Source: Euwallacea fornicatus | Lineage: Eukaryota > Arthropoda > Insecta > Coleoptera > Curculionidae | DNA length: 64,000 bases | Direction: 5' to 3' | Assembly: GCF_040115645.1 (NCBI RefSeq) | Contig: NC_089553.1 | Span: forward strand, 4,650,001 to 4,714,000 | Shown here: positions 12,350-22,867 of the stretch, piece by piece | How positions within the stretch are numbered: the first letter of the stretch is position 1 | How the letters are laid out: each line of letters begins with the position of its first letter | The notes under the pieces: generated by a model | What the model was told of the DNA's origin: nothing | Seen by the model: only the letters and a program-made list of their open reading frames with translations | Databases searched by the model: none | Program-made: the position numbers and the translations under genes

Positions 12350-12627
12350 AGACGGATATGTTCAGGGGAACACTCTGTATATTGTTTCGTCTTTAGGTTC
12401 CCCATTTGTTGGCATAGAATGGCGTGAATTTTCGACTTCAAACGTCCCCGTAAAAAATCGATGAGTGTCAGATCGGGAGATCTGGGTGGCCACTCAATAG
12501 ATCGACGGCGATCTATCAATTGACGTGGAGAATGTTTGTCAAGAGACCCATGACTGGGAAGGTAAAGCGTGGAGGTGCCCCATTTTTTGAAACCATGTAC
12601 CCTGGAGTATACATATACTGTCGTCAT
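12350..12627 (-). mobile_element. Mariner-like transposase relic (minus strand)
   Basis: The minus strand has an open stretch of about 100 codons containing IEWPPRSPDLTLIDFLRGRLKS and then a C-terminal tail. The motif is that of insect mariner-like transposases. It faces away from the plus-strand relic next to it, so two separate insertions or a rearranged copy are possible. The catalytic Asp region is kept, but the N-terminal half was not found. Confidence 0.65.
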
Positions 12628-14890
12628 CTTCTACAGTTTAAAAAATTAATAGAAAATGTAGTTTCACAGATACTCAAGGTAAAAAAGGAAAAATGGGTAA
12701 AAAAATGGTCGACTCTGGACATAAACTTGATAAATTTAACTGGGGAAGTTTTGCTCGAAGTCCCTTTAAATCTTGTCGTAATTTGCAGGTGATCTAAATT
12801 TGGGAAAAAATTCCACGCTGACGGTCAGAATTGAGAATTCCTTCAAATGCGATGCCACTCGACCTACAGTGCCATTTGAGATCCCAAAGGTCAACGCGCC
12901 CCCTCGAAGGGGGTTGTTCTGGCGAATCTGCATTGCACGCTAGAACGTGTCTCCCTCAAACGCGTAACTTTAATCGCAGTTCGAAACGAACCGGGTGCAA
13001 TTTTTTCAGTGGAACACCCCGTATATTCACGCAAATGGCCCAAACCCTCGATCTGTAGTCTCGTGGCATCGCGCAACGAGTCCCGCCAAGCAACACCAAT
13101 CTCCGATTTTTCTCTACAGCAACAAGCGACTTAAGTCAGATTTTAATGCACATCGCACGAACGAATCGTTCAGTTATTGATTGATAACGGGAATGGATTA
13201 ATTTATTTTAAGTTCACTGAATATTTTGTAAACGATTTAATTAATGTTTTGACGATTTTCGTTAAATGGGTGCGTTAGTTTCAATACAAAAACGGTCGTA
13301 CTGAGATAAGCGACAGTGGGGCCCTCACAGGCTCCAACGATTGTGGGCACATGTTTTTTCCGCCACTAAAAGCATGAGATCGAACAGGCAGCCCTTTGCT
13401 GCTTTTAAGTAAAGTGGCGATTGGGAACTTATGGTAGAAGTCGGCCCCCTCCGCACCCAAACTCAACACGCCGGAGGGGGAAATCCGGTTCAGAAAATTT
13501 GCATCTCCCAACTGAAGGCTTCCGAAGGGTTCCCCTCGGAGTCTTCCTTGGAGGAGATATATACTTGAAACGCTAAAAATATGGGACGCGTGCGCGGCTT
13601 TCATTTTGAGACTGTGGGTGAGGGAACTAGTGTAGCACTGGAAGGTCCCGAAGAAGGTTCCGCTTTGACAGGTTTCTAGAACTAGAATTGGACCTACAGT
13701 TCTGGTTCGATGGGAATTAGCCATTTAGCGACTGTCATACCAAGCAACATTGAAATTCCTACGATAAATGATCACAAAAATGCGCGGTGCACTCAAGAAA
13801 AAGTCGAAATTTCGAACACAGCCGTCTCAAACAATTGACGGCGGCCGTATGATTGTAACGTAAATTTATGCTCAGCTACGATCCGACATTTTTTTTTTGT
13901 CGAACTATTAATTTTTTACTTTTGTCGTTCATTTTTTGTGCGTCGTGCTCGGAGGTGCGTTCCTCTCTCAAGTTGAATCGTGAATTATCCTAAGAGGACA
14001 AGTTGGCGGTCGCATTCGATTTAGCCTTGAGGAGAGAACACACCTCGAAGAACTATGAGTGATTTGTAGCTTCTGTGATTAAAAGGAGAAAATAATGATA
14101 TAAGTTCAAAAATAGCCGTTCAATGAGAGCGAAATTAGATCGTGGCTGAAGATAAGTTTGCATTATGACCTTATGACGACTGTCAATGAATCGGGATGAC
14201 TGCGTTCGAAATTTCGATTTCTCCGACGACTTTTCCTAAAGCATTCTTCACACTTCAGATACTCACCTTCCATGCGTTTAATTTAACTGTTGATTTTCGC
14301 ATTTTTTCTCAATTTTTCTTAGCGACGAAGACGCTGACAAATGCATTACTGAAACGTTAAAAGACGAGTTTGCGTCCGAGCCTTTAGTGAACAGCAAAGG
14401 TGATCCTCAGTCAGGCTTAACTAAGGATAGGGTGCAATTTACATTTTAGTTCGTCAAAACACGATTTGAGATTCCACATTTTACCATCCAGAGCCAGTTT
14501 GGTGTGTTCCTGGCAGTGGATAAATCGAATAATTTTTGAAAAAAGCGGACCTTTCCTAAAGTTTCCGAAATCACAGTAGTTCCCTGCGCACGTTCTGTGG
14601 ACCGGTTGGCGCATCGTCATCTTATTTTATGCATTAATGCATCGAGTTCTTCGTGCGTGTGGATGCTAGAGCGAGCAACTTCAATTTCGTTATTTTGATT
14701 TTGGCAAGGAAAGATTCAGTGAAACCCATTATGTGTCGATGGAATGTCAACAGTAAAGACATTCACGTAAACACATTAAATTGATAGAGGATAAGCAGAC
14801 CTCCTTGCAATTAGATAAAGAAGAGCGTTTTTCTTATGCAACAAAAAACATAATTTGCATATTGAGTTACTCAGGATCTATACGGATTGA
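12628..14890. other. Intergenic; one unexplained 147-codon open frame
   Basis: A transposon-like end (AACACCCCGTATA) occurs near 13013-13025. A minus-strand frame of 147 codons at 13724-13281 is open but has no recognisable domain, signal peptide or promoter, and lies in locally GC-richer sequence. I do not call it a gene. Confidence 0.35.
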
Positions 14891-14896
14891 AATACG

Positions 14897-14931
14897 TATA
14901 AAAGGCCGTCTTCAGAACTCCAAACCACAGT
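14897..14931 (+). promoter_or_regulatory. Core promoter of the plus-strand Q-rich protein gene
   Basis: TATAAAA at 14897-14903 is followed, 32 bases after its first T, by the A of CAGT within CCACAGTCGAG at about 14929. This spacing is ideal for an arthropod TATA-initiator pair. It predicts a leader of about 42 nt before the ATG at 14971. Confidence 0.8.
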
Positions 14932-14970
14932 CGAGCTTGATCCACCTTTGAGAGCAACCATCTACTTACG

Positions 14971-16224
14971 ATGAAGTCCATTGCATTGTTGGCTTTCTTG
15001 GCCCTGGCGAGCGCTAACCCATTGGGCCTAAACACCGTTGGTAAGAAGACCTTTTCCACCTATTTTACGATTTTACCTTTATTTTACGACAGAGAAAATT
15101 ACCAATAGTTCTGTTTCGCAGGAGTCCTGAATGGATTAAAAAAAGTGCCGCAGTTCGGCACTCTAGGCCAAGGCAACGCAATCTGGCAATCTCCGGCCCA
15201 ACAAGCCTCGCAGCAAATCGCCCAAGAAATACAACAAGCTCAAATTGCCGTCCAGCAAAGAGGTTTTCAATATGGGGTAGGTCAGGAAGATATTGAATCC
15301 GTTGCTGCTCAACAAGTGGCCCAAGGAGTCGTTGAACAGGCTCTTCTAGCTAGGCAAGGACAGACCATCGAGGGAATCCAACAGCTTCAACAGCAGCTGC
15401 TTGGAAAAAGTAGCTGGGTACCAACCACCATGGGATACGGAATTCAAGTAATTTATTTAATTCGTATTATTCCATTAAATATTTAAAAAAAAAATCTCAG
15501 GAACCCACTTTGGGAGCAATTCAAAGCCTTAAGAACCAATTGCGATACCAACAACGAGTGGCTCCTCAAATCGTGGCAAGCTCTCAATTGGCCAGAACTC
15601 TTGAGACTGTTATTGATGCTCAGTTGACTAGTGAGAGTGTGGGAATTCAGCAAGGGCTCAAGGGAGATATCCAAACTCAAGTCCAACAACTGATCGACAT
15701 CACCAACATCAAGGAAATTCAAGTGTACGTATAAACTATGTCGAACGAGCAACGTCATGATTTAAGGAAATTATAGAGAGATTACCAGGCAACAAGTTAT
15801 TATTGACCAACTAAGAGTGCAACAGCAATTGGTGAACCAACAACTCGTCCAAATGCAGAGCCAAAGAGGAGTCGTGTTACAAGTGCCACAACTGCAAAAC
15901 GCCCTTGAAGGTCTTGAACAACAGGAACAACAATTGATGAATCAAATCCTTGCCCGTCAACTCGTGATCCAGCAATTGCAACAAGCTTTGTGGGAACAAC
16001 AGCAACAATTGCAACAAGACATTGTTCAACAGCAAGTCCAACTAGGGAATGTTCGTGTAAGCAACCAATGGACTGTTGGAAATTGGCCGAACTATGGCAT
16101 TCAGTATGGAATTGGCAAACCACGAGTTGGACCGTTGGTTCAATATGGTAATGTGGGATCTCAGACTAAAGGGCCTTTCGCACAGCTTCCTTGGAGTTGG
16201 AACCAAGGCGATGTATCTGTTTAA
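14971..16224 (+). CDS. Secreted glutamine-rich protein, family not recognised (351 aa)
   Basis: Four exons join cleanly: 14971-15040, 15122-15447, 15501-15724 and 15789-16224 (stop TAA). All introns are small GT-AG introns. The start is the first ATG after the predicted cap site and opens a classic signal peptide, MKSIALLAFLALASA, with likely cleavage before NPLGL. The mature protein is very rich in Gln, with runs such as QQLQQQLLGK and LWEQQQQLQQDIVQQQ, and has long amphipathic, probably coiled-coil helices. The last quarter is Trp/Gly/Tyr/Pro-rich (NWPNYGIQYGIGKP). There are almost no Cys. A secreted structural or glandular role is a guess. It is a paralogue of the minus-strand gene at 20733-21781: both have a phase-2 intron just after a matching block (QVQQLIDITNIKEI against KVQKLIDESNKEDI). 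Confidence 0.88.
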
Positions 16225-16295
16225 TACATAGTGTTCAAGATCTGCTCAATGACAACTATTGATGAAGAAACCTGCTGTAAATATTGTTTAGTTTA

Positions 16296-16301
16296 AATAA
16301 A
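16296..16301 (+). promoter_or_regulatory. Polyadenylation signal AATAAA of the plus-strand Q-rich gene
   Basis: AATAAA lies 72 nt after the stop codon, in TTTAAATAAACATAAAGC. The same signal and context persist in the decayed copy at 20256. Confidence 0.8.
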
Positions 16302-16797
16302 CATAAAGCAAGACTGAGAAACCTTAGTTTTATTAAACGTGACTTCGCCATAACATCAAGAAATAACTCTACATTTCCAAACAAAAAATTTAAAGAAAAT
16401 TCATAATATGGGTATTCGGGTTTTTTAAACAAAACAAATATTCTAAATAAAAAACAGTGATAGTTTTTTGCAAATTTATATTTGAAAAAAGCTAAAACAC
16501 AATGTAGTGTGTTAAAAACATGACTCAGAGAAGATTTATTAAATGAAAAATTTTAAATCGAAACTTGTACATGGAACCCTCTAACGTCTCAATTTTGAAT
16601 TCGAACAGCAATCATTTCGATTTCACCATCAGGATTATTGTGCGGAAAATTTAAATGGAATTTAACAAATATCCTCTCGAACGTATGTTCACGACAAAAA
16701 TTAAAAAAAAGGAAAATAAAGAAACATTAAAAAAATATAGTAAGTCACGTACCGGGTATAAGCAGTCATAACTCAAAACATCTTCTAACAAAAGTTG

Positions 16798-16800
16798 ATA

Positions 16801-16840
<40 letters not shown>

Positions 16841-16842
16841 TT
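16798..16842. repeat. (TA)n plus poly-T tract
   Basis: About 12 TA dinucleotides are followed directly by about 20 T residues. The tract lies 100 bp before the T-rich minisatellite and may have helped seed it. Confidence 0.85.
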
Positions 16843-16949
16843 AAGAGCCAAGAAATCCTCATAAAAAATAGTTATAATTCAAAATTAAATAAATGCATTA
16901 TCGACATTGGCAATAAAAAGGAAGAAACGCTCTGGGAGAAAACGTGAGT

Positions 16950-18990
16950 GAATTAAATTGAATTGGAATTTTTTTCTTTTCTCTTTTTTCCTTCTTTTTT
17001 GTCTTCTTTTTTTTTATTATTTTGATACCTTAATTTTTTTTTGTGTCTTCTCTTTTTTTTGTTATTTTGCTTCTTTAATATTTTTTTCCTTTTTTTTTGT
17101 GTCTTCTCTTTTTTTTGTTATTTTGCTTCTTTAATATTTTTTTCCTTTTTTTTGTGTCTTCTCTTTTTTTTTGTTATTTTGCTTCTTTAATATTTTTTTC
17201 CTTCTTCTTTGTGTCTTCTCTCTTTTTTGTTATTTTGTTTCTTTAATATTTTTTTCCTTCTTTTTTTTGTCTTCACTTTTTTTTATTTTTTGTTCCTTCT
17301 TCTTTGTGTCTTCTCTCTTTTTTGTTATTTTGTTTCTTTAATATTTTTTTCCTTCTTTTTTTTGTCTTCACTTTTTTTTATTTTTTGTTCCTTCTTCTTT
17401 GTGTCTTCTCTCTTTTTTGTTATTTTGTTTCTTTAATATTTTTTTCTTTCTCTTTTTTTTTCTTCACTTTTTTTATTTTTTGTTCCTTCTTCTTTGTGTC
17501 TTCTCTCTTTTTTGTTATTTTGTTTCTTTAATATTTTTTTCCTTCTTTTTTTTGTCTTCACTTTTTTTTATTTTTTGTTCCTTCTTCTTTGTGTCTTCTC
17601 TCTTTTTTGTTATTTTGTTTCTTTAATATTTTTTTCTTTCTCTTTTTTTTTCTTCACTTTTTTAATTTTTTGTTCCTTCTTCTTTGTGTCTTCTCTTTTT
17701 TTTTGTTATTTTGCTTCTTTAATATTTTTTCCTTCTTTTTTTTGTCTTCACTTTTTTTTATTTTTTGTTCCTTCTTCTTTGTGTCTTCTCTTTTTTTTGT
17801 TATTTTGCTTCTTTAATATTTTTTTTCCTTCTTTTTTTTGTCTTCACTTTTTTTTATTTTTTGTTCCTTCTTCTTTGTGTCTTCTCTCTTTTTTGTTATT
17901 TTGTTTCTTTAATATTTTTTTCCTTCTTTTTTTTGTCTTCACTTTTTTTATTTTTTGTTCCTTCTTCTTTGTGTCTTCTCTCTTTTTTGTTATTTTGTTT
18001 CTTTGATATTTTTTTCTTTCTCTTTTTTTTTCTTCACTTTTTTTTATTTTTTGTTCCTTCTTCTTTGTGTCTTCTCTTTTTTTTGTTATTTTGTTTCTTT
18101 AATATTTTTTTCCTTCTTTTTTTTGTCTTCACTTTTTTTTATTTTTTGTTCCTTCTTCTTTGTGTCTTCTCTTTTTTTTGTTATTTTGTTTCTTAAATAT
18201 TTTTTTTCCTTCTTTTTTTTGTCTTCACTTTTTTTTATTTTTTGTTCCTTCTTCTTTGTGTCTTCTCTCTTTTTTGTTATTTTGTTTCTTTAATATTTTT
18301 TTCCTTCTTTTTTTTGTCTTCACTTTTTTTTATTTTTTGTTCCTTCTTCTTTGTGTCTTCTCTTTTTTTTGTTATTTTGCTTCTTTAATATTTTTTTTCC
18401 TTCTTTTTTTTGTCTTCACTTTTTTTTATTTTTTGTTCCTTCTTCTTTGTGTCTTCTCTCTTTTTTGTTATTTTGTTTCTTTAATATTTTTTTCCTTCTT
18501 TTTTTTGTCTTCACTTTTTTTTATTTTTTGTTCCTTCTTCTTTGTGTCTTCTCTCTTTTTTGTTATTTTGTTTCTTTAATATTTTTTTCCTTCTTTTTTT
18601 TGTCTTCACTTTTTTTTATTTTTTGTTCCTTCTTCTTTGTGTCTTCTCTCTTTTTTGTTATTTTGTTTCTTTAATATTTTTTTCTTTCTCTTTTTTTTTC
18701 TTCACTTTTTTTTATTTTTTGTTCCTTCTTCTTTGTGTCTTCTCTTTTTTTTGTTATTTTGTTTCTTTAATATTTTTTTCCTTCTTTTTTTTGTCTTCAC
18801 TTTTTTTTATTTTTTGTTCCTTCTTCTTTGTGTCTTCTCTTTTTTTTGTTATTTTGTTTCTTAAATATTTTTTTTCCTTCTTTTTTTTGTCTTCACTTTT
18901 TTTTATTTTTTGTTCCTTCTTCTTTGTGTCTTCTCTTTTTTTTGTTATTTTGCTTCTTTAATATTTTTTTCTTTCTATTTTCCTTCTTTT
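16950..18990. repeat. T/C-rich minisatellite, mainly 95-96 bp units
   Basis: About 2 kb of almost pure T and C on the plus strand with sparse A and G. The main unit is 95-96 bp and recurs about 18 times. It contains GTGTCTTCTCT, TTGTTATTTTG(T/C)TTC, TTTAATATTTTTTTCCTT, TTGTCTTCACTTTTTTTTA and TTTTTTGTTCCTTCTTCTTT. At the left edge (about 17040-17210) come three shorter units of about 56 bp that lack the CTTCAC/GTTCC half, so the full unit looks like a fusion of two sub-units. Single-base variants (TTGCTTC/TTGTTTC, CTCTCTTT/CTCTTTTT) recur in patterns. Long open frames here (Phe/Leu/Ser-rich) are artefacts of the repeat. Confidence 0.95.
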
Positions 18991-19132
18991 TTTTTTTCGC
19001 TTATTTTGTTTCCATTTTATATTATAGTTTGAGAAAACATCATATAAAAATATTGCTTTGTCTTATGAGGTCTATATCGTGTTAAAAGAAAAACCCCTAC
19101 TTATATTACACCCCGTGTATAAATTTTTTAAT

Positions 19133-19270
19133 TTCAGATTGTTTTTAATTTGACAGTTGATTCAGTTTTTGAGATGTAGACGTGAAATGTGAAATATGCA
19201 TTTTTGTTTAGCATTTAAACGATTGCATTTCATAAATGTTGGTCCGCATCTACTTTTCGATGGTCAAGAC
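19133..19270 (+). repeat. Copy 1 of a duplicated 3' flank (partner at 20430-20567)
   Basis: This stretch and 20430-20567 share TCAGATTG, AATTTGACAG, GATGTGAAATGT versus GACGTGAAATGT, GCATTTTTGT and ATCTACT.TTTCG.TGGTCA in the same order. It lies directly after the T-rich minisatellite. Its partner lies about 170 bp after the poly(A) site of the decayed Q-rich gene copy, so the whole locus was duplicated in tandem. Confidence 0.7.
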
Positions 19271-19294
19271 TTGCGTCAAAACAGTTGAGACTTT

Positions 19295-19900
19295 TTGGAA
19301 AACCCGAAGGTCGACAATGTACACAAAGTATGCCGAAGGATTTGTCATAAATCTGAGGCACCTTCACGAAATGGCAGTAAAGAAGAAACACACCGTCTGA
19401 ATATCCTGAGAAGTCATAACTGCAAAATACTGATCGAAAAGTTTTATAATTTTAAGAAACAACATATGGTGGTTGTAAGACGTAAAAATCCTAGAGCCGA
19501 CATAGAGCCAGTTCTCGGACTGCTGAGGTCCTTCAATCTCACTACTTGTAATTTTATGGCTATTGCAAGGCGACAAGAGCAAGGAGAGAGGGAGTCAGGA
19601 GCTCTGAATTGGAGTTTCCACGAGCAGCTGGTGGTCGACTCGTGGAGTCATCAGTGACTAGTTACTCTTTTAAAAGGAGAAATTCATTGAATTGTATTAT
19701 CATGGACTCTACACATAATTGTAAAATGAGAAAATTAGGTAATAAAGTTTCTACGAAAAATGAAATCAAGTGATAATTAATTTTTCCTTAACCTGATAAA
19801 AACGATAGTGGTCTTTCGGTAAATGGGAACAGAACCAGCTGCGTAAGCAGATACCACTAAGTTGTATCATTGTTCAAGGGGATTGAAGAGGAAAATCTCT
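19295..19900. other. Spacer between the duplicated segments, no gene recognised
   Basis: A 120-codon plus-strand open frame (19295-19657) is present but has no signal peptide, no recognised domain and no match to the Q-rich genes. It is likely a chance frame or part of an inserted element separating the two duplicated blocks. Confidence 0.35.
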
Positions 19901-19939
19901 AGACCCTCCCACGAACGCGACCCTTTTTAGTTTTTTGCA

Positions 19940-20290
19940 AAAGAATTAGACCAACCAGCTCATTTGTGCAATGTTTTGTTGAAACAACAGCAAGAATTCT
20001 AACACAATTCAAAAGCAAACTACAAGGAAATGTTATTTTTGTTAGTAGCTAGCTAATGGATCGCTACTCAGTATGGAATTGCTAGACCATGGAGTGGAAC
20101 TTTGATTTTATATGTAAATGTGGAACTCCAAACTAGAGAGCTTCGTGCCACTTCCTTTGAGTTGGAATTAAGGCAATTGATATGTATTATACACAGTGTT
20201 GAAGTTTTGCTTAACGTGGTAATGAAGAAATCTGCCGTAAATGTTTTGTATTTTAAATAAACGTATAGCAAAAATGAGAGAAGGTGAGTC
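19940..20290 (+). pseudogene. Decayed third copy of the Q-rich secreted protein gene (3' end)
   Basis: The sequence aligns in order with the last exon and 3' end of the plus-strand gene (15970-16320). GAAACAACAGCAAGAATTCT matches GGAACAACAGCAACAATTGC. ACTCAGTATGGAATTGCTAG matches ATTCAGTATGGAATTGGCAA. TTGAGTTGGAATTAAGGC matches TTGGAGTTGGAACCAAGGC. The trailer CTGCCGTAAATGTTTTGTAT, then TTTAAATAAACGTA, matches CTGCTGTAAATATTGTTTAG, then TTTAAATAAACATA. Stops and indels break the frame, and no 5' half was found. The AATAAA at 20256-20261 is kept. Similarity weakly continues before 19940 and past 20290. Confidence 0.82.
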
Positions 20291-20429
20291 TACTGAAAAA
20301 AAAGAGTTCGCCCTAAAGTCAAGAAATGACGATTGATATCAAATTAAAAAATTTCATAGAATACTTATGATATGAGAACATGAGAAGGTCTTTAGACTCA
20401 TATTCTATATCTAAAAATAGTGTCAAAAT

Positions 20430-20567
20430 TTCAGATTGCAATTTGACAGCTACTTCATTTTGGTACATTGATGTGAAATGTCGAACGTGCATTTTTGTCA
20501 AAAATTTTCACAATTCCAATTCACAACTTGTGCTCCAAATCTACTCCTTTTCGGTGGTCACTTTGAA
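20430..20567 (+). repeat. Copy 2 of the duplicated 3' flank (partner at 19133-19270)
   Basis: See the partner entry. In this copy the poly(A) site and the flank are separated by about 170 bp, whereas in copy 1 they are separated by about 2.8 kb that includes the minisatellite. The array therefore expanded or inserted in one copy only. Confidence 0.7.
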
Positions 20568-20672
20568 GTTCCAGACCCTCTTCACCCTCTCAAACATATT
20601 TGCTTGACGCCAACGACCATCTGACTTGAGCTTAAACATGAAAATAACTAAAAACGTTCTTTAATTTTTGCT

Positions 20673-20678
20673 TTTATT
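20673..20678 (-). promoter_or_regulatory. Polyadenylation signal of the minus-strand Q-rich gene
   Basis: AATAAA on the minus strand, 55 nt past the stop codon at 20733. Confidence 0.75.
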
Positions 20679-20732
20679 AATATTTAAAAATGCATTCTGC
20701 CATATACAAGTCTAATCCTTTAAACGTTTTTC

Positions 20733-21781
20733 CTAATAAGCCCAGGAGTGTTGCCATGAGGGATAGCTGCCTTGCATCGTAAGCTTCTCCTTCATCTGTT
20801 CAGCAACAGTGTCTTGCAATACTTGCTCCTCCTTATGAATCAGGACTCGTTGAAGCTGCAACATGGCTACATGGTGGGCGAGCTGTTCTTTCATGAGATT
20901 GTATTCTTTGACGTGGAGGTGGTGGTGGACCTGCTCTAAATGGTGGACCTGTTCACGAACTCCGTTGGTGTGAGCCAACAATTGTTGAACTTCGATTTGG
21001 TGTTTTTGTTGAGCAACGAATTCTTGTTGTTCATGCAATTGTTGGGCCCAATGATGATGGTGGCTAATTTGACTAACAAAATTATTAATTAGTATCATTT
21101 GTTAACTGAGTTAATGAAAACAACTCACTTCATAATATCCTCCTTGTTGCTCTCGTCAATAAGCTTCTGCACTTTCAAGTTGAATACCTCAGGGTGGAAA
21201 TTTTCAACGAGGGGAACAAAGACTCCATGGGCAACTCCTTGCTGTTGGACTAGACCAGCGGCCATTTGGGCCTCAACGCCGGTTTTAATGGTGTCGTGCA
21301 AGTGATCGTCAACATTATCTTGAAAGTCTACCATTTGTTCTTCCATGTTGAATTTACCCTGTGGGTGTTCCAAATCCTTTTGTAAATGATGCATAGCTCC
21401 GGAAACGACATCGGTGTTGACGCCAGTTTCAGGCCAGAAAAATGGCACTTTTTCACCCCAATTCAGAGATGGCGAGTGATCTAAGTTCAAACAAATTACC
21501 TCTGTACTTTAAAACGCAATTAACGGTGAACCCTTACCAATCCAGATTTGAGGATGCTGCTGCATTTTCCATTGCAAATTCTTGATGGCGCTACTGGTGT
21601 GCTCAATCTGGTCATAAATAGAGGGGTCGGCGACTTGGCGAACAATCTGGGAAGGAGTCTCACCGTGGTGTTCCCATAATCCCCAAGGGCCGGTGAGTTG
21701 ATGAACACCTTGATTTTCCCAAGTCCTGAGAGGCGAAGCTGCGGCAAGAGCCAAGAAAGTCAAAAACACTGCGAGCTTCAT
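20733..21781 (-). CDS. Secreted Q/H-rich protein, paralogue of the gene at 14971 (311 aa)
   Basis: Three minus-strand exons: 21781-21538, 21480-21129 and 21072-20733 (stop). Introns are GT-AG, in phases 1 and 2. The start ATG lies 64 nt after a TATA box and opens the signal peptide MKLAVFLTFLALAAA, with cleavage likely before SPLRTW. The middle exon is acidic and helical (DLEHPQGKFNMEEQMVDFQ). The last exon is His/Gln-rich (QISHHHHWAQQLHEQQEF and HHLEQVHHHLHVKEY), so metal binding is conceivable. The phase-2 intron after KVQKLIDESNKEDI sits at the same place as in the plus-strand gene, and the upstream GA..L...L pattern also aligns. The other introns differ. Overall identity is low, so the two genes diverged fast or long ago. 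Function is not recognised. Confidence 0.88.
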
Positions 21782-21813
21782 ATTTATGATCGGCTGAGCT
21801 TGCGGATTTGGAA

Positions 21814-21844
21814 TGATTTGGAGAAGAAGTTGATGGCTTTTATA
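21814..21844 (-). promoter_or_regulatory. Core promoter of the minus-strand Q-rich gene
   Basis: TATAAAA on the minus strand at 21844-21838, in GAATATAAAAGCC, and a TCATTC initiator-like site whose A is at 21814, 30 bases downstream. The arrangement mirrors that of the plus-strand paralogue. Confidence 0.72.
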
Positions 21845-22025
21845 TTCGAAACTTATCAAGTTTTTTCCTATTTTTGGTTGTTTTGTTCCCTTGTAAGATT
21901 GTTTCTTAGGTAGCAACAATTATCCCATAACGCCGAGGAGGATAATTGTTATCGCTAATTTTGTTAATTATCATTGCGGCAACAGTAAAATATTTATTAA
22001 AACACGTAAACATTTTTAATGCGTA

Positions 22026-22867
22026 AACAGGGTCAGTATTGTTTTTTAGAGGATCACGTTTGCTATCGTCGAGGACACGAAATAATCAGAAGACTTCGGG
22101 AGACGCATGCCTGGGCCCCATGCGGGTCTATGATGACTTTCAATTTTGGTGCGTATTAATACGACATAAAATTTCGTATATTAAAAAGAAAAGTATGTAT
22201 GGCGGCGTCTCTGTATGCACGTCTCCGGATTATTAATTAAGAAAAAAGTAGTACGCCACTGACGTTCTTTTGTGGGAATATTTTCTCTGGTCGGGTTGGC
22301 GAATTCTACATTAAAAAGGTGCCTTACGCTTTTTTAGTTAAGTGGTCGGTTTTTAATTGAAACAATAAAAACCTTCTTAATTAATTTGTTCATTTTAAGA
22401 GTTTATTATAATTTACGATTTTATTTTAAATGTTATATATTTTATGGTTTATGACAAGCGATCTTTTTCATTCAGAATCGACCAGTCTAACGAGAAAAAT
22501 ATGAAAAAAATATATATGTTACGCATGGAAGTTATCAATAACTTATAATAAACGCTAAAAATAAACGAGGTAGTTGTGACGACTTTTACCATTTTGACCA
22601 AAAACTTCTCCATTAACTAGAAAAGCCTATTCAGAAACAGTATTCCCGAGCAAAAAATGTCAGTGGCGTGGCACTTTTTTCGTAAAAAATATCGAAAGAC
22701 TTGTACGCAGGGACGCCACGGGTTGGGCGACGGAATCATTTTTCTTATTAACACACGGGATTTCGTGTTCGATTAACAAACAACACCAAAATCGAAAGTA
22801 ACATCTAGAGTACTCTCTAAGAGGTTTAAAAATAGTGACTTGAAAAAAAAACATCGAACGCCCTGTA
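22026..22867. mobile_element. Foldback-like element with two inverted mariner-type ends
   Basis: ACAGGGT lies near 22028 and CGCCCTGTA ends at 22867. The sub-terminal parts are inverted copies of each other. On the right, CAGTGGCG starts a block at about 22663 and ACACCAAAATCGAAAGTAAC follows. On the left the reverse complement contains CAGTGGCGTACTACTTTTTT and CACCAAAATTGAAAGT. Each arm is about 250 bp, and both carry the dispersed module. No transposase is recognisable in the centre. Confidence 0.55.

Noticed and set aside
13281..13724. 147-codon minus-strand open frame
   Set aside because: No domain, signal peptide, promoter or splice context was recognised; GC is locally higher, so a long chance frame is plausible.
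15800..16123. Antisense open frame across the last exon of the Q-rich gene
   Set aside because: Shadow of the Gln-rich coding strand: CAA codons read as TTG on the other strand and create few stops.
17209..19085. Overlapping Phe/Leu/Ser-rich open frames up to 170 codons resembling membrane proteins
   Set aside because: Translation of the T-rich 95-bp minisatellite; starts recur every 95-96 bp and no gene signals exist.
19295..19657. 120-codon plus-strand open frame between the duplicated blocks
   Set aside because: No similarity to the Q-rich genes, no signal peptide and no recognised domain; listed only as spacer.
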